A stretch of DNA of 64,000 bases, taken from positions 2,542,001 through 2,606,000 of the forward strand of contig CM033394.1 in assembly GCA_019426215.1 (NCBI GenBank), in the 5' to 3' direction. The DNA is from Buddleja alternifolia (lineage: Eukaryota > Streptophyta > Magnoliopsida > Lamiales > Scrophulariaceae). The position numbers and the translations under genes were made by a program. Positions 1-11,480 of this stretch are shown here, one piece after another. Position 1 is the first letter of the stretch. Every line of letters starts with the position of its first letter. The notes beneath the pieces were generated by a model. It saw nothing but the letters and a program-made list of their open reading frames with translations. It was not told the origin of the DNA and searched no databases.

Positions 1-597
1 GAAGCATGTATATGGTTTTACTTTTTCATATTTTCTAATAATCTTTCTCTAATTGTTTCTATTTGTTTACCTTCTTCTTTCATTTCTTTTCATTTTTCAT
101 TAAATTTTCTAATTGCGTGTAATTTTCGCTATTTTCTCTCTAAGTATGTCATTTTATTTTTTATATTTTTGTTTTTACACTTGTTTCAAATTTTTTCATT
201 GATAAACCTTCATGGTATATATATATATATATATTTTTTTCCTTTTTTGGTTGGTTTTTGTCTTCATCATTACCTATTAAATCACTCATTCGTGGATAAA
301 TACACCGGTTCTTTATTTTAGAATTATGCTAATGTATTCTATACAATTTGTCATAATATATTTACTCTTAATTATTTTATTTTCAGCATACTTAGAGGTT
401 CAACAACGCGCAACATCTTTTTTGGTTCTATTTCAAAATTATGTTTTGGATTTTTATTAGTTCTAATTCTCTGCTTATAATTTTATTGGCCCCACATGAT
501 GAAATAAATAAAGAATGAATCACTGAAGTTCTGATATTTATCCTTCATATCCTTTTAATATTTTCCTTTTCAACTCTTTAACTTTAATTTTTCTTTT
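1..597. other. AT-rich intergenic DNA, nothing recognised
   Basis: This stretch is pyrimidine- and A/T-rich, with a short (TA)n run near 217-231. I see no reading frame with domain-like composition, no RNA gene and no transposon terminus. Confidence 0.6.
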
Positions 598-1095
598 CTT
601 TTTCTCCACCGATTATGATTTGGTGAGGCGGTTACTTCCACCACCACTATTGTCAACACCATCATTGGCAGATTGGGCTGAAACACCCTCCTTCAAATTA
701 TGTATCCCAACTTCAGATCTGACGAGATATGGATGAATCTATTGAGACAGAGGTGGATTTGGCGAGATGAAAATGAATAATAAACAAGGTTTTAGATAGT
801 ATTTTATATTTGTGCTTAGTTTTTATTTATTTTCTCTCTCGAATGACAGTTCGATTTCTCTCTCGAATGAGATTTTTTTCTCTTGAATAAGAGTGAAGTT
901 TTGAACACAAAAGTTTTCTTGTTTTCGTTTGTAAATTTTTAAAATTTGTTATCTTCAAAAAACTTGATGGTTCCTCAGTCACTACGAACACCCCCGAATT
1001 CTTACTACATCGTTTGGCTCGATATAAATTGTATTGTTCCAGGCGTTGTAAATTTTCGATTGAATATATATAATATCGATTTTTTTTCCAAAAAA
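598..1095 (+). repeat. Left arm of a long inverted repeat
   Basis: This arm matches, in reverse complement and with moderate divergence, the arm at 2250-2730. Matching landmarks in order are the segment around TTTGGTGAGGCGG, a CTTCAGATCTGACGAGAT-like segment, the CTCTCTCGAATGA repeats, TTTTTAAAATTTGTTAT and CTTACTACATCGTTTG. The arms are about 0.5 kb each with a 1.15-kb spacer. They could be the long terminal inverted repeats of a foldback or MULE-like element, or two copies of one repeat inserted head to head. I found no convincing target-site duplication. Confidence 0.7.
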
Positions 1096-1541
1096 AAAAT
1101 ATCCTTTTAATATTTTATTTGCCAACTTAACTAGTCTTTTAGTATTATTCTCACTAATGCCAAGGAATTATGCTGGTTTTCTCATTTTTTACTCAACCTC
1201 ATATTATAGAATATTTGTAATATACTTTCCTTTTCTTATACAATACTTCAGTCATTTCCTTTTCTTTCTCATGCGATCTATTAAGAAACTCATACATACT
1301 AACAACCAAAAGAATCTCTTATACAGCTTATGTATAATTAGATATTTACTTCGATATTCTCTTTTGGAACTATATCTATACACACACGAATGTGTGTATA
1401 AACATATGTGAATTCGTCCATACAAGTGTGTTTGTTTTCGTTTAAACTTCATCCAATTTGTGAATGTCAATTCGGTTTCGTCTTGAATGCTATTTGTTTG
1501 ATTTGAATTGGGACCAAGTAGTTCTCATAGTATTATTAATA

Positions 1542-1869
1542 CTAGTAAATGCCGCACACTCGTTTGCGCGTGCAAAATAGAAATTTTTTTAAAAAAATTC
1601 TTTTAGTTAAAGTCAATTTGATAATTATTTTTTGTACTAAAATCAAATAAATAAAATATAAAGAAGATAGAAGGAAAAAAAAGGTATGGAAGAGAAAAGG
1701 AAAATAAACGTGATATATAAAAATTATGTGAGAGAAAATAGGAGAGAATAAAATTTAGAGGGAAAATGGTAGTTATTTGGGACACTTGTCAAATTTTAAG
1801 TGGATGAAGGCTTTACTAAAATTTGACGTAATTACTCTAAGCCTCTCTCATTTTATATAATAGTATAGA
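1542..1869 (-). mobile_element. Small non-autonomous Helitron
   Basis: Read on the minus strand, the element begins TCTATACTATTATAT at 1869, follows an A, and ends in CTAG at 1545-1542 followed by T. This is the A|T insertion without target duplication expected of Helitrons. A GC-rich segment with short inverted GCAC/GTGC pairs (about 1550-1574) precedes the CTAG, as the 3' hairpin should. At 328 bp it has no Rep/helicase capacity. It lies in the spacer of the inverted repeat. Confidence 0.7.
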
Positions 1870-1877
1870 TAATATAG

Positions 1878-1881
<4 letters not shown>

Positions 1882-1912
<31 letters not shown>
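1882..1912. repeat. (AT)n microsatellite
   Basis: An uninterrupted AT run of about 31 bp directly downstream of the Helitron end, flanked by AT-rich DNA without genes up to about 2250. Confidence 0.9.
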
Positions 1913-1916
<4 letters not shown>

Positions 1917-2249
1917 TGGAATTCAGAAAGTATTTTTTAATTTTATTCAGACTTTTCTTTCGTCAAGATGTCAATCTCAACTAGATTTGAGGATATGAAT
2001 TATTACTACGTACTCCCATCTTTTATATTGTGAAGAAATTCTAACCCGCGGGTATTTATTATGACCATGCTACTAAACCACTATCGATCACCATCTTCTT
2101 AGTCATTGCTACTTAGTTTTTATTTTTTATCTTCTACCCTAGGCTCTATTAGTACTACAGCCAATTAGCCATTTAATTTCGTACATTATCATTTCTGTAA
2201 CGGTTTCATGCATACCAATCGATTTTCCTTTAACAATCTAAGGAATTGT

Positions 2250-2730
2250 TCTAATTTTTTTTTTAAAAAAATCGGTCTTATAGATCATTCAATCAAAAGT
2301 TTACAATGCCTTAAATAATACAATTCATATCGACTCAAACGATGTAGTAAGAACATCTAAAATACCAACTTTCAAGTTCTTGAAAATAACAAATTTTAAA
2401 AACTTACCAACGAACATAAGAAAAGTCTTGTGGAATTCATATTCAAGGAGAGATGAAACCCTCATTCGAGAGAGAAAGCAAACTCTCATACAAGAGAGAA
2501 TAAAATACTAAACAAAATATCTAAAACGCTATATAAAAAATTATGTATCACTCGTCTTCATCTCGTCAGATCTGTTTCTGTCTCTTTAGATCCATATCCA
2601 TCTCATCAGATTTGAAGATGTGATGTACAACTTGAAGAAGGATGCTCCAACTCAACCCACTGACGAAGATGGTTGTAATAGTGGTAAAGTAGACGACTGT
2701 TTCACCAAGCCATCGCCGGCGAAGAAATTG
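2250..2730 (-). repeat. Right arm of the long inverted repeat
   Basis: Reverse-complement partner of 598-1095. It contains AACGATGTAGTAAG, ATAACAAATTTTAAAAA, CTCATTCGAGAGAG and CATCTCGTCAGATCTG in the inverted order expected from the left arm. No protein-coding capacity is evident in either arm or the spacer. Confidence 0.7.
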
Positions 2731-2877
2731 TCCTAACTTAGATATCCAATTTTTATTAATGTGGAAAGTTTAAAACTTTCAAATCAAACTATACACTACA
2801 TTAATATCAAACTTTGACTCACATTTAAAAAGAAGAAAAAAAGGGAACGAGTACATGTACATTTAAAAAATTATTTG

Positions 2878-3434
2878 ACTTTTGGGAGTTTTGCATAACG
2901 AAATTGATTTTGACTCAGCTCTCCATCTTTGACTTTTTCAATTATTTAAATAAAATTATTTAAAAAATATTTTTCTTTGGAAAAATGAAAGATGGACATT
3001 AATCGAGAAGCAAACATAGCTCATTAGAAGCTTCTTTCCTACCAACAAACAAATCAAACTTCAACGCCCAAAAGCTTCTTAAGCTTGAATATAGAATACT
3101 ATTTCAACGGTCCATTTTACACCAAATTATGGAAAATTCTATGCTGGGTCTCGGCCCAGGCCGTTGGATCCCCCCACATGTGGGGGGGAGGGGGGGGGGG
3201 AGGGGGGTTAAATGGAATTTTGACCCCCCCTTGTTGGGGGGATCCAACAGCTGAGCTGGGCCGAGCATAGAAACGCCCCCAAATTATAGATATCGTATTT
3301 TTATCATAATATGATCTAATCACTACATCATATATATTTTTTCGTAATGAATATTTTCATTAATAAAAACCAAAACATATATTTATAAGAAAAAGGTGGT
3401 TTTCTACTTGGATTCGAATAAAGAGGATCCCATC
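2878..3434. other. Left end of KCS duplication block, copy 1
   Basis: From GCATAACGAAATTGATTTTG onward this segment aligns with 36437-37024. Shared sequence includes the AAAGATGGACATTAATCGAG stretch, GCTTCTTTCCTACCAACAAAC and the run ending AAGAGGATCCCATC, where the Tat retrotransposon has inserted. The block resumes at 18243 after the element. It therefore represents the distal upstream region of the KCS gene at 22800. Confidence 0.85.
3131..3278. mobile_element. GC-rich MITE with 9-bp target duplication
   Basis: The 148-bp insertion is flanked by CCAAATTAT on both sides (3122-3130 and 3279-3287). The equivalent site in the second KCS block (about 36768-36776) has a single CAAATTAT. The ends form inverted repeats sharing TTCTATGCT, followed by an inner inverted pair containing CGGCCCAG and TTGGATCCCCCC. 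The centre holds long G runs. A 9-bp duplication suggests a Mutator-like MITE, but the family is not certain. Confidence 0.8.
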
Positions 3435-3983
3435 TGATATAATATAATAGGAGATAAGCTCAATAAGAGGCGAATAATGAACCCAGGCCCAACAGAGGCC
3501 CAGAAACCGAGTTCTAGACTAGGTCCGCGCTAAGTAACAGTACCGGATCGGGTCGTTCCCTGACCCGACCCCACACATACGAGTCATCCGCCGTCCGTTA
3601 GTGCCACCTGTCAGCATCCTATGAGTGCCCAACAACCATTGGTACAGAGTGTGCACTATAAATACCCCCTCATAACATTTATTAGGGGTTGGAATCTTTG
3701 GAATATTCTCTCAAGAACTAACCTCGTATGCTCATTAACAACGAGTCTATAGACTGAGGAGTACTTTCCCTTACACTTATAAAATTGGAAACTAGATTCG
3801 TTTACCGAGTACGACTCTGCATACACTAACCACTATAGAACTACGTAGGCTTGATCCTAATTAGGTACGTAGGTAGCTTAATTATCATTGAGTGCAGACA
3901 TAATTCTTCATCGTCATACTCGTGGAGTGAATCGTGTCATTCCAGACTGAGAAACTTAGGTCCCCCAGATTTGGGTTAGATCA
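3435..3983 (+). repeat. 5' LTR of the Tat element
   Basis: Begins TG and ends CA. By hand alignment it differs from the 3' LTR by roughly 14 substitutions and one single-base indel (about 2.6 percent), indicating a fairly recent insertion. It contains a TATA box and repeated ACGAGT-type words. Confidence 0.95.
3657..3664 (+). promoter_or_regulatory. LTR TATA box
   Basis: TATAAATA preceded by GTGTGCAC, about 220 bp into the 5' LTR. It is repeated identically at 17911-17918 in the 3' LTR, from which outward transcription toward KCS would run in the same direction as that gene. Confidence 0.6.
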
Positions 3984-3985
3984 GT

Positions 3986-4003
3986 TGGCGCCGTCTGTGG
4001 GAA
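3986..4003 (+). other. Primer binding site
   Basis: TGGCGCCGTCTGTGGGAA lies two bases after the 5' LTR end. It starts with TGG as a tRNA CCA-end complement should and matches the form common in plant gypsy elements. I did not assign the tRNA. Confidence 0.75.
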
Positions 4004-4034
4004 ACTACTTTGAGGTTGCTGAGACTTGTTAGCA

Positions 4035-6314
4035 ATGAGAATTGATGCTAGCAACGTGAAGAGTCGTTTGGTTCGGGAAGAAGAAGGATTGAACACAGAT
4101 CCGCTTATGGAGGAAGGAACAAGTGTTGTTGTAACGATGACGAAGGGAGAAATGGAGAGGAGAATGAAGGAATATGCCAAGGAGGAGATGCAGAAATACC
4201 TTACTCGTACTCCGACAACACCTAATGTAGGAGAACCACGTGCAGATCCTTCCGCGAGAAGAAGTTTATTTCATCAAGAGGAGAATCGAGATGGAGAGCA
4301 AGAAGGAGAGTCGTTAGATGATGATGATGTGATGAGTATTCGTCAAGATGCCGAGAGAGGAAAGACTCGTGCGATGGAGTCGCCGAGTGCACCACGACGA
4401 GCAGTGCATTATGGGGAGGATAGACGTACGAGGGTGGAAAAGATTGCGGCTCCTGTGCAAATGAGGCCAGCTCCCACATTGATGGCCCGCAGTTCTCCTT
4501 TTGTCACTGAGATCATGGAAGAAGTTCCGAACAGCCTTTTCCGGATGCCCGATTTTGTAAAATTTGATGGAACGGGTGATCCTAGACCCCATATTACATC
4601 TTACGAGTTGTTGATGTCTTTGCAGGGACAATCGGATGCGATTAATGCCAGGATTTTTACCACGACTCTTGTGAGTCGGGCGCAAGACTGGTTCATGAGT
4701 CTGGCTCCTGGTTCCATAGAGTCGTACTCACACTTAAAATATAAGTTTGAAAGTCATTTTGCTAGTAACAAAAAAACGAAGAAGTCTATATCTGTGATCA
4801 TGGGACTGAAACAAGGCTCAACCGAGTCTTTGCGTGAATTTATACACCGCTTCAATCAAGAAGCCATGGACCTTCCGGAACTTAATAACGAATTAATGCT
4901 GAGCTTCTTAATGAGAGGCTTAAAGAAGGGAAACTTTAATGATGCACTTTCCCGCCGCCCTCCACGATCCCATGAGGAATTGATGGAATTGGCGGGAGAG
5001 TATATTAATGAGGAAGAAATGAACGAGTTGAAAGACTCGGACAATTTGCAAGTTGTGAACGACCCACGGGGTCGTAAAGAAAAGCATGAAATCATACGAT
5101 ATGAGGGAACGGGGTCGGGGAGAGATCATGATCGACCCCGTAGATCGAAATTTGAACATTACACCCCGTTGAACTCGACTCGTACAAGAATCCTGGTTGC
5201 TGCTTTACGTACGACTCAAATTCAACGACCCAAGCCAATGAGAAATGGTGTGAAAAAAAACATGGATAGATACTGTGAATTCCATAAAGACTATGACCAC
5301 GACACTGAAGAGTGTTTTCAGTTGAAGGATGAAATCGAACGACTTATCAAATCGGGGGTATTGAACGATTTTATTGACAGGACTTTGGCAGAAGAAGGAG
5401 TCCTAGAAGCCACTCGAAAAAATGAACACTATCGACCGCGCAGTCGTTCACGAGAACGATCCCATGAAACAGCAATTGAAAGGGATCGTCAGACTCGTAA
5501 TTACGAGTAGCCCAGAAATGAAGATCACAGAAGCGATAATTATCGCCCGAACAATGAACGCCCACGAGGCAACCCTCGTTATAATGAGCAAGATCACTAT
5601 CGCCGTAATGACGGTCCTCGTAATTACGAGAGAAAAGACTATCGCCGTAATGACGGTACTCGTAATCACGAGCGAAGCAATGACTATCACCGTAATGACG
5701 GTTCTCGTAATTACGAGCATAATGACGTTCATCCTCGTAATAACGGTCCTCGTACAAACAAGAAAAGAGTCGAAGGGCGGGAGACACCCAAACAAGGTAA
5801 TCGTCGAGAGATACACATGATAGCAGGAGGACCTACTGATGGGGACTCATCTAACGTGAGGAAAAGATATATGAGGGAGAGTCGTTCGAGCTACTACCGG
5901 GGCGAACCTGGTGGGGTTCTTTCACTTACTGGAGGATCGAGTGCGAGGAACCAAGTGATTAGCTTTGACGACAGTGATTACGACGGAATGCACGACCCTC
6001 ATAACGATCCCATGGTGATTTCGATGGATGTGGCCAATTTTGTGGTGCATAAAGTTTTGGTGGATACTGGGAGTTCTGCAGATATCATCTTTTGGGAAGT
6101 TTTGAAAAAGATGGAGCTGGATGGTACTCGGCTGCGAAGTGTGAGTACTCCTTTGGTTGGGTTTACAGGGTCTTCGATTATGCCTAAAGGGTCAATTGAG
6201 CTAGATGTGTCGTTGGGGGTGGGGTCGAGATCGAAGACGAATCGAATTACATTTTTGGTTGTGGATGTACCCTTTGCGTACAATATAATTGTGGGGCGAC
6301 CCGAACACATTTAG
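4035..6314 (+). pseudogene. Gag-protease reading frame of the Tat element (one internal stop)
   Basis: One frame runs from the ATG at 4035 to 6314, interrupted only by a TAG at 5508-5510. The first part holds a Retrotrans_gag domain (about residues 170-300, motif RAQDWFMSLAPGS) and a zinc-knuckle-like YCEFHKDYDHDTEEC typical of Tat/Athila gag. After the TAG the same frame continues through an Asn/Arg/Asp-rich repeat linker into an aspartic protease with active site VDTGSSADII near 6060-6090. The frame breaks at about 6305, just after the flap-region VGRP motif, so protease is no longer joined to reverse transcriptase. I chose the ATG at 4035, the first after the primer binding site that keeps the gag frame. 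Confidence 0.9.
5590..5755 (+). repeat. Tandem repeat in the gag-protease linker
   Basis: About three imperfect copies of a unit near 48 bp, each containing CGTAATGACGG and CTCGTAATTACGAG. The unit encodes a charged RRNDG...RNYE-type peptide. CTCGTAATTACGAG is itself palindromic, which is why long frames also appear on the opposite strand here. Confidence 0.8.
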
Positions 6315-8944
6315 AGCCATTATTTCGACTCCACACTTGAAGATGAAGTTCAAAACAAACAATGGTATTGGTGAAGTGCGTGGGAATCAACTGGAGGCTC
6401 GGCAGTGCTACACGACCTCATTAAAGGTGAATTCATCAAAGAAGAGAAAGTGCGAAGCTAGCAGAATTGAAGTGTTGGATGAAGAAGCAAAGGCTCTGAT
6501 TGAGAGTTTGGAAAAAAGACAGAAGCGAGTGGACGCACGAGTCGAACCCATGGTCCACAAATCAATTGAACTTATACCAGGAAACCCGGACAAAACGACA
6601 CAGATTGGAGGAGAGATGGATCCTGAAGAAGAAACGAAGCTGGTGAATTTTTTGAGAAACAACTCTGATATGTTCGCATGGAAAGCTGCGGACTTCAAAG
6701 GTATCGACCCCTGCTGTTATCGTCCATCGACTCAATGTTGACCCGGAGGCACGACCTGTGAGGCAGAAGAGGAGGAATTTTAGACCGGACAAAGACTTGA
6801 TAATTGAAGAAGAAGTAAAAAAACTCCTAGATGTAGGATATGTAAACGAGATCCAATTCACGGATTGGCTCGCTAATGTAGTCCTTGTACCCAAATCGGG
6901 AGAAAAATGGCGAATGTGTACTGATTTCACTGATTTGAATAAAGTTTGCCCTTATGATCCTTACCCCTTGCCTCGTATAGATTTACTTGTAGACTCTACT
7001 GCAGGTTGTGCTCTTTTGAGCATGATGGATGCTTACCAAGGGTTTAATCAGATAATGATGGCAGAAGAGGATCGAGAGAAGACCGCATTCGTTACAGCGA
7101 GAGGAGTCTATTGTTACAATGTCATGCCATTTGGTTTAAGAAACTCGGGGGCAACTTACCAACGACTCGTTAATATGATTTTTGAAGATGAAATAGGAAA
7201 AATGATGGAAGTTTATGTAGATGATATGCTTGTGAAGAGTGTGAACGAGAATGACCATTTGGCACATCTCAAGAAGTCGTTCGCAATTATGAAAGAGTAC
7301 GGCATGAAGTTAAACCCTAGTAAGTGTACCTTCGGGGTACGAGGCGGAAAGTTTTTTGGATACATGGTCACCCAACGAGGAATCGAGGCTAATCCCGAGA
7401 AAATTGATGCAATTTTGAACATGCAATCTCCAACGAGTGTAAAAGATGTACAAAAGTTAACAGGAAAAATGGCTAGCTTGAATCGTTTCATTTCTCGTTC
7501 GGCAGACAAAGGTCTGCACTTCTTCAAGATCTTAAGGAATGTAAAACGCTTCGAATGGACGAACGAGTGTGAGGATGCCTTTAATGATTTAAAAACTTAC
7601 TTGTCGTCTCCGCCTTTGTTAACAAAACCAATGTTGGGAGAACCACTATTTTTGTACTTAGCAATTTCCCTAGTAGCCCTTAGTGCTGTACTCGTACGGG
7701 AAGTCGAAGGTAACCATCGTCCCGTGTACTATGTTAGTAAGTTGATACAAGGGGCTGAGGTGAATTATTTAGAAATTGAAAAATGGGCACTTGCGCTAAT
7801 GACTGCAGCCAGGAAGCTTAGACCGTACTTTCAGTCTCATCATATAATTGTTCTCACAGATCAAACCTTGAAGCAAGTACTAGCAAAACCTGACGTGTCG
7901 GGGAGACTTATAAAATGGACCATCGAGTTAAGCGAGTTTAGTATTGAATACAAGAGCCGTACCTCGACCAAAGCCCAGGTGATGGCAGATTTTCTGGTGG
8001 AGATGACGGTAAATCCCAATGTGGTGGCCTCGATTTCATCTATAGATACAATCCCCTGGTCTTTACACATAGATGGATCATCGGTGACGAGACGAGGAGG
8101 GGCTGGAGTATGGTTTCGTTCTCCTGAAGAAAACGACTTGGAGTTTGCGACAAAACTAAACTTCGATGTTACGAATAACGAGGCAGAGTATAAGGCGTTG
8201 ATTGCGGGGTTGAAAATGGCAAAAATCCTGAATATCCAAAACATGAAAATATTCACTGATTCACAGCTAGTAGCACGACAGGTATCAGGAACTTACGAGG
8301 CAAGAGAAAAAACTATGGTTGATTATCTGCAAAAAACGAAACGACTAATGATGGAATTTGATCAGATTGAATTGTGTCAAATACCGAGGGATGAAAATCA
8401 ACGAGCGGATGCATTATCCAAGTTCGCGAATCAGATCGTGGGATCCACCAGTCGGTCCGTTTCGTTACTCGTTTCAGATCATTCGGAACTAGAACCCCAG
8501 GTTCTGATCACAAGTCTAGAAGAAGACACGAGTTGGAGAAGACCAATCATAGAATACCTATTGCGAGGATGCTTACCGGAGGATAGATTGGAGGCACGTA
8601 GACTTTGTGGCAGGTCGGCTCGTTTCACAATTCTTAATGACGAGTTGTACAAAAGATCGAACGCTGGACCCTTGCTTCGTTGTCTCGACCCAGGTGAAGC
8701 AGAGTATGTCCTCAGAGAGATACATGAAGGAAGTTGTGGAAATCATTCGGCCGGACGGTCATTGGCTCAAAAAATCACGCGACAAGGATACTTTTGGCCA
8801 ACTCTTGTTAAAGACGCACATGAATTTGTAAAACGATGCAAACAGTGCCAATTGCACTCTAATGAAATACACCAACCAGGAAGGCCCATGGAAGTGATAA
8901 AAATCGCATATCCATTTGATCAATGGGTCATCGACATACTCGGT

Positions 8945-9050
8945 TGATACTTACCTAAGACTCGTTTTTTTTTTTTAAAAAAAACACAAAAAAGACTCGT
9001 ATAACGTGATAAGGTGAGTGGATTTATTTAATGTTTATACTCGTATGCAG
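8945..9050 (+). other. Probable intron inside integrase
   Basis: Coding similarity stops at DIL plus a split G codon, where the DNA reads G|GTTGAT. It resumes after TATGCAG with the remaining GA and LFPPV. Removing about 110 bp restores the integrase frame exactly. The interval contains poly-T/poly-A and stop codons. A GT...AG spliced segment in Tat-type pol is plausible; a plain insertion is the alternative. Confidence 0.55.
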
Positions 9051-9171
9051 GACTGTTCCCGCCAGTCAAGAATCAAAAGAAATTTATTATAGTGGCCGTG
9101 GAGCACTTCACAAAATGGATTGAAGCTGAAGCGGTAGCTCGTATTACAGAAGAATCTATTATTGATTTTGT

Positions 9172-9285
9172 TTGGAAGAATATCATCTGCAGGTTAACAA
9201 AACAAACCAAAATGGATGATTCCATGTACACTAAATATTATATGCTATAATTATTAATCTGATGGAAGAATATCATCTGCAAGTT
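9172..9285 (+). repeat. Direct repeat pair flanking an 87-bp insert in integrase
   Basis: GGAAGAATATCATCTGCA occurs at about 9174 and again at about 9263. The intervening sequence is AT-rich, starts GTTAAC and has stops. Integrase continues in frame only after the second copy (FGIPRILISDNGTQ). It may be a second intron with a decayed exon end or a small duplication-insertion. Confidence 0.6.
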
Positions 9286-10242
9286 CGGTATTCCTAGAAT
9301 CTTAATTTCTGATAACGGAACACAGTTCAATGGGAAATCTATGGTATCGTGGTGCAAAGAGTTGAAGATTCAGCAGACCTTTACGTCTGTGGGACATCCA
9401 CAAGCAAATGGCCTGACAGAGGTTGCAAACAGGATACTATTGCAACACTTGAAGACTAGACTCGATGGCATGAGATCTGCTTGGGCGGACGAACTTCCCG
9501 GCATCTTATGGGCGTACCGAACGACTCCTAGATCGTCTACCGGGGAGACACCATTTTGCTTTGTATACGGATCGGAGGCGATCATCACAGCGGAGATTGG
9601 TATGATGACACATAGGGTACTGGATTACAACCCAGAGATAAATCAGTGTAATCGGGAGTTTGAATTGGATACTATTGATGAAGTGAGAGAACGAGCATAT
9701 GCAAACATATTGAGACAGAAAAATACCATGGCAAGAGCATACAACAAGAGAGTAAGAATGAGGTCCTTTCAAGTGGGAGACTTGGTGTTAAGACGAGTAG
9801 AGGTCTCGAAACACGTAAAAAAATTAGAAGCAAATTGGGATGGTCCGTATAAGATTACAAAGATAACGAAAGGTACAGATTACAAGATTTTCAAGGAAAA
9901 GAGCTACCTCGTCCGTGGCATGTTGACAACTTGAGAAGGTTTTATGCATAAGGGCAGTTTATTTCAGGATTGCATTCGATGTCAACGAGTCTAGTATGTA
10001 AATGATCTATGCGACGAGTATAAAGATGTATTTTAAAGATGTCACAAATGTTATTAGTCAGAAATAACAGGGGCATATCATTTCATAATTGCACACGACG
10101 CAAACGAACATGATACATAAAAGATTTCAATATACGAATCTACATAACATAAACATACGAATGTTCAACATACGAATCGGGAAAGGAAATAAATTAACAT
10201 AAAACGAGAACAAAAGGAAACGGTACACTCGCCAAAACGACT

Positions 10243-11270
10243 TTAACCTAGAGGATTTTCACTTCCTTGGGTCGACGACTGGGCATGATGAGCTGGAGGT
10301 TTATACCCAGGAGCCAATTCGGCAAATTCAGGAAACTCAATAGGTTCGAACTCCTCGTCTTCAGCTGAGAATGAGTCTCGAAGAAGTTTGCGTTTATAAC
10401 AATCTTCAAGACAATGAATGTCGAAATCAGACTTGAAGGCGTTGAGAAGTTTTACATAATCGACACACTTGAAGAAACCATCCTTCTCATCTTTCAAAGC
10501 CCTAGACAGGAGCATACGGTCGAAAAGGGTAGACTTCATGAAATCACGAACCCTACCAAGACGACTCTCCGCGAGCGCATCAGCATTTTCTTGGGAGGAG
10601 AGATATTCGTGTTTCCCTTCGATCCGACCAAGCTCGTATGCATCATCCTTTTCCTTCGTCATGTCATCCAGACGAGTCTCGACTTTCGCTTTCTCACTCT
10701 CGAGACGGGCAATTTCGATCTCCAAGGTTTTCACCGCATCTCGGTGAGTGACCCGCTCGGCAGTCAATCGACGACTTGTCTCCAGCAGCTCGTTCTTCAC
10801 TGTTGAGAACGAGTTCTTTTCAGCTGCCGTATCGGCTACGTACTTCGCGAATTTGGCCTTTTCTAACCTTAGCTCTTCTTTAAGCCCGGCGCAGCTTAAA
10901 GCCAAGTTGTGCAAACAAGCTGAAGCCTACAAGAATGTTCGCAAATATTATAATTTCGTAAAAAATCACGGAGAAACGAGGTATAATATTGAAAGAAAGA
11001 AAGTCGAGTATTACCTTCATTATATGGGAAACACCAATTCTTTCAACAACGGAATAAGACTGCTCAATCAATATAGCCTTATCACGAGGCAGATGCATGC
11101 TGCGATACATCTCTAGGGCTACATTCGTCCCTTGGGGACCAGCCAATATGGAGCTCTGAGGATAGATCCGCCAATCTGGAACGATCGGATCTTCACTCGT
11201 ATTCTCCTCGCACCTATTGGGCACCTCGTATTCTTAGTAGTCGTTGAGATTGAGGGCCTCCAATCGTTCT
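10243..11270 (-). pseudogene. 3' part of the Tat antisense gene (coiled-coil region)
   Basis: Opposite to gag-pol, the minus strand has a 223-codon open frame (10914-10243) rich in Glu, Lys, Leu and Ala with heptad-like spacing, predicted coiled coil, ending in a Ser/Gly/Asn tail. A second frame (11224-10880) lies just upstream on the same strand. Plant Tat elements are known to carry an antisense open reading frame between integrase and the 3' LTR; many such proteins have an N-terminal globular domain followed by coiled coil. This segment is the distal half. The hAT element at 11279 separates it from the N-terminal half. Function is unknown. Confidence 0.7.
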
Positions 11271-11288
11271 ACCAGGCGTAGGGCTGGT

Positions 11289-11480
11289 CACGGATCGGAT
11301 AACCGACCGAACCGAACCGAAACCGAACCGAACTATTTCGGTTCGGTTTCGGTTTTTCATTTTCAAAAAACTCGGTTTCGGTTTCGGTTTCGGTTCCGAG
11401 CCTCGGTTAACCGGACCGAACCGAAAATCGAATAAATCGATTTTGGTTCGGTTAACCGAACCGTAAACCGAAACCGTGTA
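11289..11480. repeat. 5' subterminal CGGTT/AACCG repeat array of the hAT
   Basis: Many copies of CCGAACCGAAACCGAAC-type words on one strand switch to the reverse complement CGGTTTCGGTTCGG in the middle, giving hairpin potential. Subterminal motif arrays are where hAT transposases bind. Confidence 0.85.

Larger units (their letters stand above)
6315..9951 (+). pseudogene. Pol of the Tat element: RT, RNase H, second RNase H, integrase
   Basis: Main open segment is 6758-8947. Reverse transcriptase shows CPYDPYPLPRID, QGFNQIMM and the catalytic YVDD (about 7217). RNase H follows (YYVSK...LTDQ...MADFL). A second RNase H-like domain begins at HIDGSS with acidic residues in NNEAEY, FTDSQ and RADALS, a hallmark of the Tat clade. 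Integrase has the zinc-binding HEGSCGNH...CKQC region, then a core and C-terminus ending in a WHVDNLRRFY-type motif with a stop at 9949-9951. Frame breaks lie at about 6305, 6714 (an extra C) and 9900. The core is also interrupted at 8945-9050 and 9194-9280; the first interruption looks like an intron. Confidence 0.9.

Noticed and set aside
4026..4034. TTG start for gag
   Set aside because: The in-frame ATG at 4035 is the plausible eukaryotic start.
5371..5820. Three long overlapping frames on both strands (122-138 codons)
   Set aside because: They are shadows of the palindromic linker repeat between gag and protease.
11244..11435. 63-codon Arg/Phe-rich frame
   Set aside because: Produced by the CGGTTT/CCGAAC subterminal array of the hAT element.
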